Below are positions 25,251-38,238 of a stretch of DNA of 64,000 nucleotides, piece after piece. The first letter of the stretch is position 1, and each line of letters begins with the position of its first letter. Source of the stretch: an uncultured Acidobacteriia bacterium. GTDB taxonomy: Bacteria > Acidobacteriota > Terriglobia > Bryobacterales > Bryobacteraceae. The stretch is taken from assembly GCA_903925975.1 (NCBI GenBank), contig CAIYHG010000145.1, positions 47,218 through 111,217 of the forward strand. The letters are read 5' to 3'. A program made the translations under genes and the position numbers. The notes beneath the pieces are model-generated. The model saw nothing but the letters and a program-made list of their open reading frames with translations, was not told where the DNA came from and did not search any database.

Positions 25251-28220
25251 TCATGGCAGTACGATCAACCCCCGCTGCGTCTGGCCGTCCATGCGCACCG
25301 AGAAAGGCTGGGCCAGGCGGACATGCCGCACGCCTGGCGCGACTTCCTCGCCCGGCAGCGCCTTCAACAGATCCCAGCGCACGAATTCCCGCTCGTTCGA
25401 CGCCGTGAGCGAGAAATACCCTATGCCCGCCGAGGTCATATTGTGAAAGAAGTGCGTACCCTGCGACGGTTCCATGGGCAGATCCGTCGCCGGAACCTCC
25501 ACGATCACGCTGGCCCACGATATTTGGTGCCACCCCACGGGAATCCCGATCCACGGATCGAACGAACCCCATCTTCCGGGCCCCATCAACAAATAGCGCC
25601 TGCGTTCCTTGGTGAGGCGCTCGTTAATTTCCGCCACCACGGAGGCGAACTCGGCGCTCTTCGACCTGTCGAACTTCGCCGGATCGATATAGACGATGTC
25701 GCGCAGCCCTTCGATCTTTCCGTTCCCCAGCACTCGCTGTGACAGACACAGCGTTTTCTCCGGCGGCACGGAATCCGAAACAATGTCGTAGCGCTCGCGA
25801 AGAGCTACCAGAGGCCGCATCTGCAGGAAGTGGAATTGCGGCTCGCGCCCCGGTCCGCCGTCAAAATCCACGGCAAATTCGATCTCCACGGGAAACCCGA
25901 GGTCCTTCTTACAGGCTTCGAATAAGTCGTTCAAAATAGCGCAGAGCGGAAAGATATTGTGCTTGAGGACGCGCGCGAAGGTGACCACACGGCTGCCGCG
26001 CCGCCCAACGCCATCGTAGATCCGGTCCTCCTCGGTATCCACCACGCTGCCCGCCAGCGCCAGCGTGCCGTGTTCTTCGGCATCGGAAAGCTGCAGCCGC
26101 GCGAGCGTCGCATCCGTGCCGCGCAACAGATCTACGTCGCTGCACTCCAGGTCCAAAGCGAAGAATTGCCGCTGCGCCACCCTCATCACTTCAGCCGGAG
26201 ACCGGAACTGCGGCAGCACCTGCGGGTAGCGCGGGCAGAACCGCACGGCCTCGCCGCCCTCCACCACCTGCTTCCCCAACCCGAGAGCTATGGTCGCCAC
26301 GCCATCGTCCGGCTTCATCTGAAACACCGGGTAATAATTGTGCGACTGCGCCACGCCGGAAACCGCGGGGTAGAAATACCGCCCGTAGCGGCGGCCCGCC
26401 ACCTCTTGAATGATCACCGCCATCCGCGACTCGGTAGCGTCGTGCCCGATCGCCTCCAGGTAGCGCCGCGGCCGCTCCAGATAAGACGATGCGTAGACCA
26501 GCTTCACCGCCGTCTCCAGATGGTTCAACCGGACTTCGAGATCGGGGTGGTTGTTGGGGAGCATGTAGGTTGCGTATAGCCCCGCCAGCGGCTGCCGGTG
26601 AGAGTCTTCGAGTAACCCCGAGGAGCGCACGGCCAGCGGAACATTCACCCGCGAAACGTATAGCTCCAGGCTGTCGCGCAACCGCCGCCCCAGACGGCAG
26701 GCTTCGAAGCGCCGCTGAATTTCATGGTCCGCCTCTCCCACGAAGGAGGCGGGGTCCACCCGGTTTTCCATCAGCAGCGCATCCGATTCGTCGGCGCCGA
26801 TCACCAGGGTTCGCGGCAGGCGCGTCTTCACTCCCCGGAAGCGCTCGTCCGTCATCCACTGGCTGAGTTGCCGGAAGACGAAGGCGAGACCGCGCCCCTT
26901 GCCTCCCAGCGAGCCGCGCCCGAGAACCAGGAAGGGGTACTCGGGGTCGAACTCGGGCGGCCGGAAATCGGCGATGGCGCCGCGGTATTTCTCCTTGCGC
27001 GCAATCGAAATCGCGTTGGCCAGGTACTCCTTGAGCGCGCCAACAGTGGGAAAATCCGAAACCGTGATGGGCGCGAGCACGGAGGCGAGCGTGGTTTCTC
27101 CCCGCGCCCGGAACCAGTGCGAAAGATCGTTGCGTTTGGCGTGAAATGCCAGAGATTCGTCGGGCACGGCGCGCAGCGCCTGTTCCATCTCCCACAGATT
27201 CGAAACGCCGACGATCTTCGCTCCATCCGGCATGCGGAACTCGAAGTCGCCGAAACCGATATCCTCCAGCACGAACTGCTCGATGGCCGGCCGCATGTTC
27301 GAGCCGCGCTTGCTCAAGCAACGCGCTCCCAGAGACGCGGCGAGTTCCTGCGCGTCGGGCTCGGAGGATTGCACCAGAATCGGCAGCCCGGGCGTCCGCG
27401 CCGCTACCGTGCGCAGGAAACGAGCGCCCCGCTCGGGCTCGATCATGTCGTCCTGGAACGTGTGCAGATCGGAAATGATGCCCACGAGCGACGCTTCATA
27501 CTTGTCAAAAAGCGCGCTCGCCTCTTCGAACGTCCGCGCCAGCAGCACCTTCGGGCGCACTCGCGTGCGCACCTGCCGGTCGCTCTCGTTGATGCCCTCC
27601 GGCACCAGCATGAACGTGCGCTGCATGAGCATCGAGTAGAGGTGCGGCAGAATCAGCGAGTAGTGTTCCACCGCGTCCTCCACCAGCAAGATCGTCCCAA
27701 TCGACGCAATCTCCAAATCGGGATCGATGTTCTGGCTGTCCTCCACCAGCTTCATGATCGAGAGCAGAACATCGGCGCTGCCGCGCCACGCGAAAGTCCG
27801 GTCAATTCCTTCGGGCTCGGTACCGCGATAGTTCTGGTCGAACCAGGAGCCGTCAAAAACAACCAGCACGACCGGCAGATCCGGATACGCGGCCTTGACT
27901 TGCCGCCCGAACTCGGAAGTCGTCATGTCCGGCAGATTGCCGGAGACGAGCACCAGGTCGAAACGTTCGCTGCCGAGGATCTTCAGCCCTTCCGATCCGG
28001 AAAGAGCCGAAATCACCTGAGGCACGTTCTGCAAATGCAATAGCTGCGATGTTCCGTAGATATCCTGCGTCAGTGAGTGGTCGCGCGCCAGGCTGAAGGA
28101 TTCATAGGGGTTCGAAACCATCAGAATGGTGCGCACCCGGCGCGCCATCAGATGATGCAGCCCGCGAAACTGCGGATCGTAGGCGTAGCGAAGCTGATCG
28201 CGAAGGTCCGCTGGCTTCAT
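25251..28220 (-). CDS. Tandem receiver-like domains fused to PEP/pyruvate-binding (PPDK-type) ATP-grasp domain
   Basis: Two REC-like blocks (RTILMVSNPYESFSLARD...FDLVLVSGNLPDM; GTILLVEDAVEHYSL...LVGIISDLHTF). Then GRGSLGGKGRGLAFV...PLAVRSSGLLEDSHRQPLAGLYATY. C-term GPGRWGSFDPWIGIPV...GTHFFHNMTSAGIGYFSL. ORF extends to a TTG at 28286; ATG at 28220 preferred. Confidence 0.82.
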   Translation of the reverse strand: MKPADLRDQLRYAYDPQFRGLHHLMARRVRTILMVSNPYESFSLARDHSLTQDIYGTSQLLHLQNVPQVISALSGSEGLKILGSERFDLVLVSGNLPDMTTSEFGRQVKAAYPDLPVVLVVFDGSWFDQNYRGTEPEGIDRTFAWRGSADVLLSIMKLVEDSQNIDPDLEIASIGTILLVEDAVEHYSLILPHLYSMLMQRTFMLVPEGINESDRQVRTRVRPKVLLARTFEEASALFDKYEASLVGIISDLHTFQDDMIEPERGARFLRTVAARTPGLPILVQSSEPDAQELAASLGARCLSKRGSNMRPAIEQFVLEDIGFGDFEFRMPDGAKIVGVSNLWEMEQALRAVPDESLAFHAKRNDLSHWFRARGETTLASVLAPITVSDFPTVGALKEYLANAISIARKEKYRGAIADFRPPEFDPEYPFLVLGRGSLGGKGRGLAFVFRQLSQWMTDERFRGVKTRLPRTLVIGADESDALLMENRVDPASFVGEADHEIQRRFEACRLGRRLRDSLELYVSRVNVPLAVRSSGLLEDSHRQPLAGLYATYMLPNNHPDLEVRLNHLETAVKLVYASSYLERPRRYLEAIGHDATESRMAVIIQEVAGRRYGRYFYPAVSGVAQSHNYYPVFQMKPDDGVATIALGLGKQVVEGGEAVRFCPRYPQVLPQFRSPAEVMRVAQRQFFALDLECSDVDLLRGTDATLARLQLSDAEEHGTLALAGSVVDTEEDRIYDGVGRRGSRVVTFARVLKHNIFPLCAILNDLFEACKKDLGFPVEIEFAVDFDGGPGREPQFHFLQMRPLVALRERYDIVSDSVPPEKTLCLSQRVLGNGKIEGLRDIVYIDPAKFDRSKSAEFASVVAEINERLTKERRRYLLMGPGRWGSFDPWIGIPVGWHQISWASVIVEVPATDLPMEPSQGTHFFHNMTSAGIGYFSLTASNEREFVRWDLLKALPGEEVAPGVRHVRLAQPFSVRMDGQTQRGLIVLP

Positions 28221-28346
28221 TGTGGTTTGGTGGATCGAGTTGACGGCAACATCTTCCTGAGTAACACGTTCCGCGGCGGCGGGCAATTCGCTTGCGCTCC
28301 GGGGCCTGGCGGGAAACTGCGCCAGGCCCCGGAAACGGTGAAGAGC

Positions 28347-29717
<1,371 letters not shown>

Positions 29718-29921
29718 TTAATCTTTGGGTGTCTCGGCCATCCACGTTTGCCGTTCCGAACCGTGTGCCGCGGAAGCGAACCCGGTTGCATCGCCCGAAT
29801 GCCAAGCTTAAGAAGATTAACATATCTCAATTGGCTATTCATTAATGTGTCTTAATGTTTGGGCGAGCGAGTGTGGGCTGGCGGTCTCAGATGCCTTGGT
29901 GCGGACACGGGCGGCTGGTTC

Positions 29922-31442
29922 TTACGTCCAGTAATTCCGGTCCAAGCTGCGATACTGCACTGCCTCGGCTACGTGCTTGGCGGCTACCGTTGGGGAGCCG
30001 GCGAGGTCGGCCACAGTGCGCGCCACTTTGAGGATGCGGTCATGCGCGCGGGCGGAGAGGCCCATTTTGCGGACTGCCATTTCGAGCGTGCGCTCGCCCG
30101 AATCGTCTAGCGCGCAGTGCTTGCGGATGGAGCGCGAGGGCATGGCGCAATTGTAGTAACCCCGCGCCTGCTGCACGGCGCGAGCGGTTTCCACGCGGGC
30201 GCGGATCGCCGCCGAGGGTTCCGCCGAGGCCTCGCCGCGCAGTTCCTTGTAAGGGACCGCGGGAACTTCCACGTGGATATCGATGCGGTCTAGCAGGGGG
30301 CCGCTGATCTTGCCGAGATAGCGCTGAATCAAAGCCGGCGTGCAGCGGCATTCTCGAGTGGAATCGCCGTAGAAACCGCAGGCACACGGATTCATGGCGG
30401 CCACCAGCATGAAGCGCGAGGGGAAACAGAGCGTCATGGTGGAGCGCGCGATAGTCACGTTGCCGTCTTCGAGAGGCTGGCGCAGCATTTCGAGCACGTC
30501 GCGCGGGAACTCGGGAAATTCGTCCAGAAACAGCACGCCGTTGTGGGCCATGCTGACTTCGCCCGGGCGCGGCATGCCGATTCCGCCGCCGATCAGGCCG
30601 GCGTAGGAGATCGTATGGTGCGGCGAGCGGAAAGGCCGCTCGTGCAGCAACCCCACGCCGCTGCTCAGCGCGCCCGCGATGCTGTGAACCTTGGTAGTCT
30701 CGATAGCCTCGGGGAACGGGAGCGGCGGCAGAATGCCCGCCAGGCGCTTGGCGAGCATCGTCTTACCCGATCCCGGCGGGCCGATCATGAGCACGTTGTG
30801 CGAGCCGGCGGCGGCCACTTCGAGGGCGCGCTTGGCCATGGTCTGGCCGCGGACGTCGGAGAAATCGGGCGCCGTTGTGGCATACGCCGCCGATCCGTTC
30901 GCCTTAGGAATCACGGGCTGGAACTCGCTGGGACGCGCCAGCAGTGCGGTCACCTCGGCCAGCGAGCGCACGCCGTAGACGTTCAAGCCAGTGACCACCG
31001 CGGCCTCGGCGGCGTTTTCGGCGGGCACGATCAGGTTGCCGATGCCCTTCTCTTTGGCGCACACGGCCACCGAAAGCGTGCCGCGAACCGGGCGCACGGC
31101 GCCATCGAGCGAGAGTTCCCCGATGAAAAGGTGGTCGTCGGACGCGCGCACCGCCCCCATGGCTCCGAGGATGCCGATGGCCATGGGCAGATCGAACCCG
31201 GCGCCCTCCTTGCGAATGTTCGCGGGCGCCAGATTGATGGTGAAGTTCTTGTTCGGATACCCGAAACCCGAGTTCATCAGGGCCGATTTGATGCGCTCGC
31301 GGCTTTCGCGCACGGCGACGTCGGGCATGCCCACCGTCACGGAATCCCGAGGGTTCCCCGCGGCGTACAGATCCACTTCCACATCGATCAAGTGAGCATC
31401 GATGCCGTACACGGCCGCACTCCGGGTTTTGAACAGCGCCAT
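29922..31442 (-). CDS. comM: YifB/ComM-family Mg-chelatase-like AAA+ ATPase
   Basis: [55 protein letters not shown]...[42 protein letters not shown]...[14 protein letters not shown] start trimmed. Confidence 0.96.
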   Translation of the reverse strand: MALFKTRSAAVYGIDAHLIDVEVDLYAAGNPRDSVTVGMPDVAVRESRERIKSALMNSGFGYPNKNFTINLAPANIRKEGAGFDLPMAIGILGAMGAVRASDDHLFIGELSLDGAVRPVRGTLSVAVCAKEKGIGNLIVPAENAAEAAVVTGLNVYGVRSLAEVTALLARPSEFQPVIPKANGSAAYATTAPDFSDVRGQTMAKRALEVAAAGSHNVLMIGPPGSGKTMLAKRLAGILPPLPFPEAIETTKVHSIAGALSSGVGLLHERPFRSPHHTISYAGLIGGGIGMPRPGEVSMAHNGVLFLDEFPEFPRDVLEMLRQPLEDGNVTIARSTMTLCFPSRFMLVAAMNPCACGFYGDSTRECRCTPALIQRYLGKISGPLLDRIDIHVEVPAVPYKELRGEASAEPSAAIRARVETARAVQQARGYYNCAMPSRSIRKHCALDDSGERTLEMAVRKMGLSARAHDRILKVARTVADLAGSPTVAAKHVAEAVQYRSLDRNYWT

Positions 31443-31534
31443 ATGTGATCTGAATAGGTGAGTATAAGTGAATGCGCGGGCGCCCGTAGGGGCGGGGCCG
31501 AGGGAGGGCTTCGGGCACGCTCTGCGCCGGGAAG

Positions 31535-31582
31535 AAAGCCGGCACGAATGCCATCTCTGCGCGCTGAAAGCGCGCGCCACAA
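31535..31582. repeat. Diverged copy of the 25.2-kb tandem palindrome
   Basis: aaagccggcacgaatgccatctctgcgcgctgaaagcgcgcgccacaa; second hairpin GCGCGCT-GAA-AGCGCGC intact, first decayed. Confidence 0.7.
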
Positions 31583-31612
31583 CTTCCGCGTTCGCGCTGC
31601 TAAATTGGGGAG

Positions 31613-32737
31613 GTGTTCGTTTCGTTGCTGCTCCTGGGCCTGGTGCTGGGCTCGCTCGTGTATTGCGCGCTGGCGGTAATTGCCGCGCGGCGATACCGGA
31701 GCGTGCCCCGTCCGGAGGCTACCGAGCATCCGCCGATCAGTATTCTCAAGCCGCTTGCCGGCGTGGATGACGGACTCGAAGAGAACCTCGCATCATTCTT
31801 TGAACAGAGTTACCCGGCGTTTGAGCTGATCTTTGCCGTGCGCGAAGCAGCGGACCCCGCGGTGAAAGTGGTGGAGCGTCTTCGCGAGCGTTACCGCGCT
31901 ATCCCTTCCCGCCTGATCGTCACCGGCGAACCGCCCTACCCCAACGCCAAGGTTTATAGCCTCGACCGCATGTTGGCTGAGGCGGCGAACGATCTGGTTG
32001 TGATGGCCGATAGCGACGTGCGCGTTACGTCTGCGATGCTGAGCGTGATCGCGGCCGAGTTTCAAGATCCGAAACTGGGTCTGGCGACCTGCCCGTATCG
32101 CGCCGTTCCCGGGCCGAGTCTCTGGTCCACTTTGGAAGCGTTGGGACTCAACACCGAATTCCTGAGCGGGGTGCTCGTCGCTCGGATGCTTGACGGCATG
32201 AAGTTCGCTCTCGGGCCCACCATTGCCGCGCGACGGACGGTGGTCAGGGCCATCGGTGGCTTCAACGCGGTGAAGGACTTCCTCGCCGAAGATTTCGTCT
32301 TAGGCAAACTGGCCGCCGAAAACGGCTACGGCGTGATTCTCTCCTCCTACGTGATCGAGCACCGCATCGGCTCGCAAACGTTCGCGGCCAACATGCGGCA
32401 CCGGTTGCGGTGGAACCGCAGCACGCGCCGTTCGCGCCCGTGGGGCTACGTGGGGCAGGTGTTCACCAACCCGCTGCCGCTGGCTCTGATCCTTTGCGCG
32501 GTGAGGCCGGAGTGGCTCCCCGCGCTGGCTGCGGCCGCCGTATTGCGTGCGGGCGCGGGTTGGGCCGCGGCGGGGCTTGTTCTGAACGATCCTCTGGCGC
32601 GCCGTCTATGGTGGCTGGTCCCGGTGCAGGACGTGGCCAGCTTCCTGGCGTGGATTGCGGGATTCTTCGGCAATACGATTCTCTGGCGCGGCCGGCGCTA
32701 CCGCGTTCGCCCCGACGGCCGCTTCGAGCCTGTATAG
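31613..32737 (+). CDS. Ceramide glucosyltransferase-like GT2 enzyme (HpnI type)
   Basis: GTG start after [51 protein letters not shown]...MADSDVRV...EDFVLG...[12 protein letters not shown]-terminal TM segments. Confidence 0.85.
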   Translation: MFVSLLLLGLVLGSLVYCALAVIAARRYRSVPRPEATEHPPISILKPLAGVDDGLEENLASFFEQSYPAFELIFAVREAADPAVKVVERLRERYRAIPSRLIVTGEPPYPNAKVYSLDRMLAEAANDLVVMADSDVRVTSAMLSVIAAEFQDPKLGLATCPYRAVPGPSLWSTLEALGLNTEFLSGVLVARMLDGMKFALGPTIAARRTVVRAIGGFNAVKDFLAEDFVLGKLAAENGYGVILSSYVIEHRIGSQTFAANMRHRLRWNRSTRRSRPWGYVGQVFTNPLPLALILCAVRPEWLPALAAAAVLRAGAGWAAAGLVLNDPLARRLWWLVPVQDVASFLAWIAGFFGNTILWRGRRYRVRPDGRFEPV

Positions 32738-32767
32738 AGACTTCCAGACCCGCATATAATAGTCCCG

Positions 32768-34309
32768 ATGAATCGCCTCGAAGAATTGCGCCGCCGCCAC
32801 GCTGCCGCGGAAAAAGGAGGCGGACCGGAACGGATGGCCCGCCAGCACAAAGAGGGCAAGCTATCCGCGCGCGAGCGTATCGAGTTTCTGTTGGACGAAA
32901 ACTCCTTCGAGGAAACCGATAAGCTGGTTGCCGGGCCGTCGACGGAGAACGGAGGCGACGCGCAATCCATCCCCGGCGACGGGTTTGTGACGGGCTATGG
33001 CCGCGTCGACGGACGCCTGGTTTACGTTTTCGCCCAGGATTTCACCGTGATGGGCGGCTCGCTTTCCGAAGCTAACGCCGGCAAGATTTGCAAGATCATG
33101 GATCTCGCAATGAAGACCGGCGCTCCGGTGATTGGCTTGAACGATTCCGGGGGCGCGCGCATTCAGGAAGGCGTGCGGTCGCTTGCAGGGTACGCGGATA
33201 TCTTTCTGCGCAACACGCTGGCAAGCGGCGTGATCCCCCAGATCTCGGCCATCATGGGGCCGTGCGCCGGCGGCGCCGTGTACTCGCCGGCCATCACCGA
33301 TTTCGTCTTCATGGTGGAGAACACCAGCTACATGTTCGTCACCGGTCCGGAGGTCATCAAGACCGTGACCCATGAAGACGTGACGAAAGAGAAGCTGGGC
33401 GGCTCGATGACGCACAATTCGCTGAGCGGCGTGGGCCACTTCATTTCCGAAAACGACGAAGACTGCCTGCGGATGATCCGCGAATTGCTGAGCTACCTGC
33501 CGCAGAACAATCGCGAAAACCCGCCCCGGCGCCGCTCGACGGACCCGCCAAGCCGCATGGATTCGTCGCTTGATTCCATCGTGCCGCCCGAATCGAACCA
33601 GCCCTACGACATTAAAGATGTGATCCGCAGCGTGGTGGATAACGGCGATTTCTTCGAAGTGCATGAGCACTGGGCGCAGAATCTGGTGGTGGGCTTTGCG
33701 CGCATGGACGGCCGTCCGATCGGCGTGGTGGCCAATCAGCCGGCATTTCTGGCCGGGTGCCTGGATATCAATTCGTCGGTGAAGGGCGCGCGCTTCGTGC
33801 GGTTCTGCGACGCGTTCAACATTCCGCTGGTCACCTTCGAGGACGTGCCCGGGTTCCTGCCGGGAACCGAGCAGGAGTTCGGCGGGATCATCCGCCACGG
33901 GGCCAAGCTGCTCTACGCTTATGCGGAAGCCACCGTCCCCAAGATCACCGTAATCACCCGGAAAGCATACGGGGGCGCCTATTGCGTGATGGGTTCGAAA
34001 CACATCCGCACGGACGTGAACCTGGCCTGGCCCTCGGCGGAAATTGCGGTAATGGGCCCGGAGGGGGCCGTGAACGTGGTCTACCGCCGGGAACTGGCGG
34101 CAGCGGCCGACGCGGACGCCGCGCGCACGCAAAAGGTAGAGGAGTACCGCGAGCGCTTCGCCAACCCGTTCATTGCTGCCGAACAGGGCTACATCGACGA
34201 CGTGATCGAGCCGCACGAAACCCGGCCCCGCGTGATCCGCGCCCTGGAGATGCTGGAAAATAAAGTGGATTCCATGCCGCGCAAAAAGCACGGCAACATT
34301 CCGCTATAG
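32768..34309 (+). CDS. pccB: Acyl-CoA (propionyl/methylmalonyl-CoA type) carboxylase beta subunit
   Basis: [22 protein letters not shown]...[49 protein letters not shown]...[16 protein letters not shown]...[54 protein letters not shown]. Confidence 0.97.
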   Translation: MNRLEELRRRHAAAEKGGGPERMARQHKEGKLSARERIEFLLDENSFEETDKLVAGPSTENGGDAQSIPGDGFVTGYGRVDGRLVYVFAQDFTVMGGSLSEANAGKICKIMDLAMKTGAPVIGLNDSGGARIQEGVRSLAGYADIFLRNTLASGVIPQISAIMGPCAGGAVYSPAITDFVFMVENTSYMFVTGPEVIKTVTHEDVTKEKLGGSMTHNSLSGVGHFISENDEDCLRMIRELLSYLPQNNRENPPRRRSTDPPSRMDSSLDSIVPPESNQPYDIKDVIRSVVDNGDFFEVHEHWAQNLVVGFARMDGRPIGVVANQPAFLAGCLDINSSVKGARFVRFCDAFNIPLVTFEDVPGFLPGTEQEFGGIIRHGAKLLYAYAEATVPKITVITRKAYGGAYCVMGSKHIRTDVNLAWPSAEIAVMGPEGAVNVVYRRELAAAADADAARTQKVEEYRERFANPFIAAEQGYIDDVIEPHETRPRVIRALEMLENKVDSMPRKKHGNIPL

Positions 34310-34439
34310 AAGGATGTAAGGAAGCCGGACAACGGCGCCGATGATCACAGACGGCCGCGGATAAGCCTGAATTTCCAAGGCGATTCTGGAGAATGACCGG
34401 CGCAATCATCCTGCTCCCCGCGAGATCAGACCATGGTTG

Positions 34440-34473
34440 GTATCAGGGCACGGCTTCAGCCGTGCCCTGATAC
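34440..34473. repeat. Perfect 16-bp-arm palindrome between convergent genes
   Basis: GTATCAGGGCACGGCT-TC-AGCCGTGCCCTGATAC. Confidence 0.9.
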
Positions 34474-34640
34474 AAGGCCCGGCTTCTCATGGCCTCATGC
34501 TGCGGAAATCCAACTTCGCCGAGGTTGACTTCGGAATTCAGGATAAGCCGTGTTCCTTCAATCAGCGTCAATCGGCGTTGGTCTGCGGCCAGCGTTTCTT
34601 GCTCGTTTCTCGGCAGTACAGCGAAGCCCCCGCCAACCGC

Positions 34641-35564
34641 TCACCCGGCGAAATCGAAAGCGTAGCGGAAGCCGTTTTCCGCAATGCCTCTTAATTCCAT
34701 CTCGCTAAAGCCGAATTCGCGCGCCCAAAGGCGGTATTCCCCCGTGAGCGTGCAGCCGAACATCGCCGGGTCATCTGTATTCAGAATCAGCGGCACTCCT
34801 GCGTCGTAAAGCCGGCGGACCGGGTGATCTTCCAGGCGCTCGACTGAGCCGGTTGCCAGATTGCTCGTGACGCAGACTTCGAGCGGAGTGTCGCCGTCGC
34901 GCAGTTGCTTCATCAACTCGGGGTCGCTCGCCGCCGCGATGCCGTGGCCGATGCGCTCGGCGCCGATCCCGAGCGCGGCGCGGATCGAGTTAGGGTCCCC
35001 GGTTTCTCCTGCATGCGCGGTGAGGCGCAGCCCGGAGTCCCGCGCAAACGCGAAGACTTCGCGGAACCATTCCGCCGGGCCGCGTTCCTCGCTGCCTCCG
35101 ATGCCGAAAGCAACCACGCCTTCGTCCCTGCGCTCCGCGGCGAGCCGGGCCACCTGCATGGCCGGCTCCACGCCGAACTGGCGCACGGCGTCGAGTATCC
35201 AACGCACCTGCACCGGCGATCCAACGGCCGCCTTGCGGATGGCGTCGAATATCGGCGCGAACTCCTCGCCCTTCCACAGGACCACGCCGGCGGCTACGGT
35301 GATTTCGGCGTAGCAGACGCGCTGGGCGGCCAGCTTTTCGAGCAGGCGGCGCGTGGCCAGCGCGTAATCCTCGGGGCCGCGCAGGCGTTTTACCACCGTG
35401 GCGAACGCCTTCAGAAAGCCATTGAAGTCGGTGTAGCGGTAGAGCGCCCGCAGTTCCTCAACAGGAGTGGCCGGGTCCAGTTCATGCAGCGTTTCCGGCT
35501 CCAGCGTTCCTTCCAGGTGTAAATGCAGTTCCGCTTTGGGCATTTCCAAAAGGAAATCGGCCAT
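34641..35564 (-). CDS. add: Adenosine deaminase family protein
   Basis: [19 protein letters not shown]...TAHAGETG...RIGHG...[12 protein letters not shown]...[12 protein letters not shown] start at 35579; inner ATG 35564 ([16 protein letters not shown]) is an alternative. Confidence 0.9.
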   Translation of the reverse strand: MADFLLEMPKAELHLHLEGTLEPETLHELDPATPVEELRALYRYTDFNGFLKAFATVVKRLRGPEDYALATRRLLEKLAAQRVCYAEITVAAGVVLWKGEEFAPIFDAIRKAAVGSPVQVRWILDAVRQFGVEPAMQVARLAAERRDEGVVAFGIGGSEERGPAEWFREVFAFARDSGLRLTAHAGETGDPNSIRAALGIGAERIGHGIAAASDPELMKQLRDGDTPLEVCVTSNLATGSVERLEDHPVRRLYDAGVPLILNTDDPAMFGCTLTGEYRLWAREFGFSEMELRGIAENGFRYAFDFAG

Positions 35565-35577
35565 ACTGCTATTAGAC

Positions 35578-37752
35578 ATGACTGCGGAAGAGATCGAGGC
35601 GATAGCAAGCGGGTATCACGGGGACGCGTTCCGGGCGCTGGGGCCGCACGGCTTGCGAAAGAAGGCGGGCCAGCCGCGGTGGGAGGTGTGCGCCTTCCTG
35701 CCGCAGGCCGAATCGGCCGAGGTCGTGATCGGCGCGGCCGCATATCCCATGGTGAAGCTGCACTCGCAGGGCGTGTTCTCCGCGTGCATGAACGGCAGCC
35801 CGCAGGCGTACGTTCTGAGGCTGCGGCTTTGGGACGGGCGGCAAGTCGAAATCGAAGATCCGTACCGCTTCGGAACGCAGATCTCCGATACGGATGTCTA
35901 CCTTCTCGGCGAAGGCACGCTCTACGAAGCCTACCGCGTTTTGGGCGCGCATCTTACGGCGATGGAGGGCGTGGCCGGCGTGCGGTTTGCGGTGTGGGCG
36001 CCGAACGCCGAGACGGTCACCGTCACGGGCGAATTCAACGATTGGGACGTCAGGCGTCACCCCATGCGCAGGCGCAGCGGCGGCGTCTGGGAGATCTTCA
36101 TTCCCGGCCTGGGCGTGGGAACGGCATACAAGTACAACGTCCGCTCGCGCTTCGCCGGATACCAGCAGCTCAAGGCAGATCCGTACGCGTTCTATTGCGA
36201 GAAGCCGCCGAAATCGGCCTCCGTGGTTTGGGATATCGGCAAGTACGAATGGGGCGACGCCGAGTGGCTCGAAACGCGCGCCAGGACGGAAGTGCTGAAA
36301 TCGCCGGTATCGATTTACGAAGTGCACCTGGAATCGTGGCTGCGCGGGCCGAACGGGCAACCGCTGACTTACGCCGAAATGGCGGTCAACCTGGTTGAGT
36401 ACGTCAAGCAGATGGGCTACACGCACATCGAACTGCTGCCCATGATGGAGCACCCGTTCTCCGGTTCCTGGGGCTATCAGGTGATCGGGTATTTCGCTCC
36501 CACGTCCCGGTTTGGCACGCCCGACGATTTCAAGCATTTCGTGGACGCATGCCATCGGGCCGGAATCGGCGTAATTGTGGATTGGGTGCCGGGGCACTTC
36601 CCCAAAGACGCGCACGGCCTCGTGTTCTTCGACGGCACGGCGCTTTATGAGCATGCCGATCCGCGCAAAGGCGAGCACAAGGATTGGGGCACGCTGATCT
36701 TCAATTACGGCCGCAACGAGGTGAAGGCCTTCCTGATCTCGAACGCCCTGTTCTGGCTGAAGGAGTATCACATCGACGGGCTGCGGGTGGACGCGGTCGC
36801 TTCCATGCTCTACCTGGATTACTCGCGCGAACCCGGCGAATGGGTTCCCAACGAGTTCGGCGGCAACGAAAACCTGGAAGCGATCGAGTTCCTCCGCCAG
36901 TTCAACGTGCTGGCGCATCAGGTTCCGGGCGTGTTCACGGTGGCCGAGGAATCCACCGCCTTTCCGGGCGTCTCGAAGCCGGTCTATCTCAACGGCCTCG
37001 GCTTCACCATGAAGTGGAACATGGGGTGGATGCACGACATGCTGGACTACATCTCCACCGACCCGATCTACCGCAAGTTCCACCACAACAACATCACCTT
37101 CAGCCTGCTCTACGCGTTCACCGAGAATTTCATGCTGCCGATTTCGCATGATGAGGTGGTCCACGGCAAGAAGTCGCTGCTCGGCCGCATGCCCGGGGAC
37201 GAATGGCGGCAGTTTGCGAATGCCCGCGCGTTCCTTGCCTACATGTGGGCGCATCCGGGCAAGAAACTGCTGTTCATGGGCCAGGAGATCGGCCAGCGCG
37301 AAGAGTGGAACCACAATGCCGGAGTCCGTTGGGAGCTATTGGAATTCGATTGCCACCGCAAGCTGCAAACGCTGGCGCGAGATCTGAACCTGATGTATCG
37401 CGCCAACCCGGCCTTGTACGAGGTAGATTTCCGCTACGCCGGCTTCGAGTGGGTAGATTTCCGCGACTGGGAGAACTCGGTAATCGCCTTCCTGCGCCGG
37501 GCTGAAGACCCGAAGGACTTCATCCTGTTCTGCTGCAACTTCACCCCCGTCCCGCGCCAGAATTACGAGTTCGGCGTCCCCGAAGAGGGCTTCTACGAGG
37601 AGATCCTCAACACGGATTCCGAGCTATACGGCGGCACAAACCTAGGCAACGGCGGCATGGTCTCCTCGCGCCCGATCCCCAAGCACAACCGCCAGCACAG
37701 CATCTCAGTAACGTTGCCGCCACTGGCGGTAGTGGCGTTTCGGCGGAGGTAG
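35578..37752 (+). CDS. glgB: 1,4-alpha-glucan branching enzyme
   Basis: [27 protein letters not shown]...[18 protein letters not shown]...[18 protein letters not shown]...[10 protein letters not shown]...[30 protein letters not shown]13_9 motifs. Confidence 0.98.
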   Translation: MTAEEIEAIASGYHGDAFRALGPHGLRKKAGQPRWEVCAFLPQAESAEVVIGAAAYPMVKLHSQGVFSACMNGSPQAYVLRLRLWDGRQVEIEDPYRFGTQISDTDVYLLGEGTLYEAYRVLGAHLTAMEGVAGVRFAVWAPNAETVTVTGEFNDWDVRRHPMRRRSGGVWEIFIPGLGVGTAYKYNVRSRFAGYQQLKADPYAFYCEKPPKSASVVWDIGKYEWGDAEWLETRARTEVLKSPVSIYEVHLESWLRGPNGQPLTYAEMAVNLVEYVKQMGYTHIELLPMMEHPFSGSWGYQVIGYFAPTSRFGTPDDFKHFVDACHRAGIGVIVDWVPGHFPKDAHGLVFFDGTALYEHADPRKGEHKDWGTLIFNYGRNEVKAFLISNALFWLKEYHIDGLRVDAVASMLYLDYSREPGEWVPNEFGGNENLEAIEFLRQFNVLAHQVPGVFTVAEESTAFPGVSKPVYLNGLGFTMKWNMGWMHDMLDYISTDPIYRKFHHNNITFSLLYAFTENFMLPISHDEVVHGKKSLLGRMPGDEWRQFANARAFLAYMWAHPGKKLLFMGQEIGQREEWNHNAGVRWELLEFDCHRKLQTLARDLNLMYRANPALYEVDFRYAGFEWVDFRDWENSVIAFLRRAEDPKDFILFCCNFTPVPRQNYEFGVPEEGFYEEILNTDSELYGGTNLGNGGMVSSRPIPKHNRQHSISVTLPPLAVVAFRRR

Positions 37753-38147
37753 GCCGTGAACGAAGGCGCAGACGTTTTCAATGGCGTGGGGCCGCGGAGT
37801 CAAGGGAGAAAGTGGCGACGGGTGGGTAGAACCCGCAAGCTTCGGGGTTTCGTCAAGTTGTAGGATGTTGTCAGCCCCCCCGTTATGGCCGAATAATTCC
37901 TCCTAAGTTCACCCGTCCCGTCATGCGGGTTCGTTGGATTTCTTGACTCGTGCGACGGTGAGGTCCAGAGAAAGTGCTGCCTTGTCCGCATCCTCAATCC
38001 TGCGTGCCCGCTTCCTTGTCCTTGTGTGTCATCGCTCTGTTCACAGTCGATTAGCAAGTCCTTTCTTCCGGGTCGAGAGAGTCTCGCTGGGTCGTCGCGT
38101 TGTTGTCCTATAATCCAGCATTTCGAACATGTAAGGCAGGGTCTCTA

Positions 38148-38238
38148 TGCCGGTATGGGACGCTTCCAAAGCCCCGCCGAGGCCCTACGGTGAGCGAAAT
38201 CGAGCATGCTCACCGCAGGCCCTCCGGCGTACCGGCAT
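38148..38238. repeat. Long imperfect inverted repeat in intergenic DNA
   Basis: Outer arms ATGCCGGTA/TACCGGCAT (9/9); inner CCCTACGGTGAGC/GCTCACCGCAGGC (near-perfect). Confidence 0.6.

Noticed and set aside
26724-28043. 439-aa plus-strand ORF
   Set aside because: Shadow of the REC-PPDK-like gene.
32861-34291. 476-aa minus-strand ORF
   Set aside because: Shadow of the carboxylase beta subunit.
34440-34473. Palindrome as an intrinsic terminator
   Set aside because: No T-tract on either side; arms too long and perfect, more like a repeat element.
35572-37314. 580-aa minus-strand ORF
   Set aside because: Shadow of glgB.
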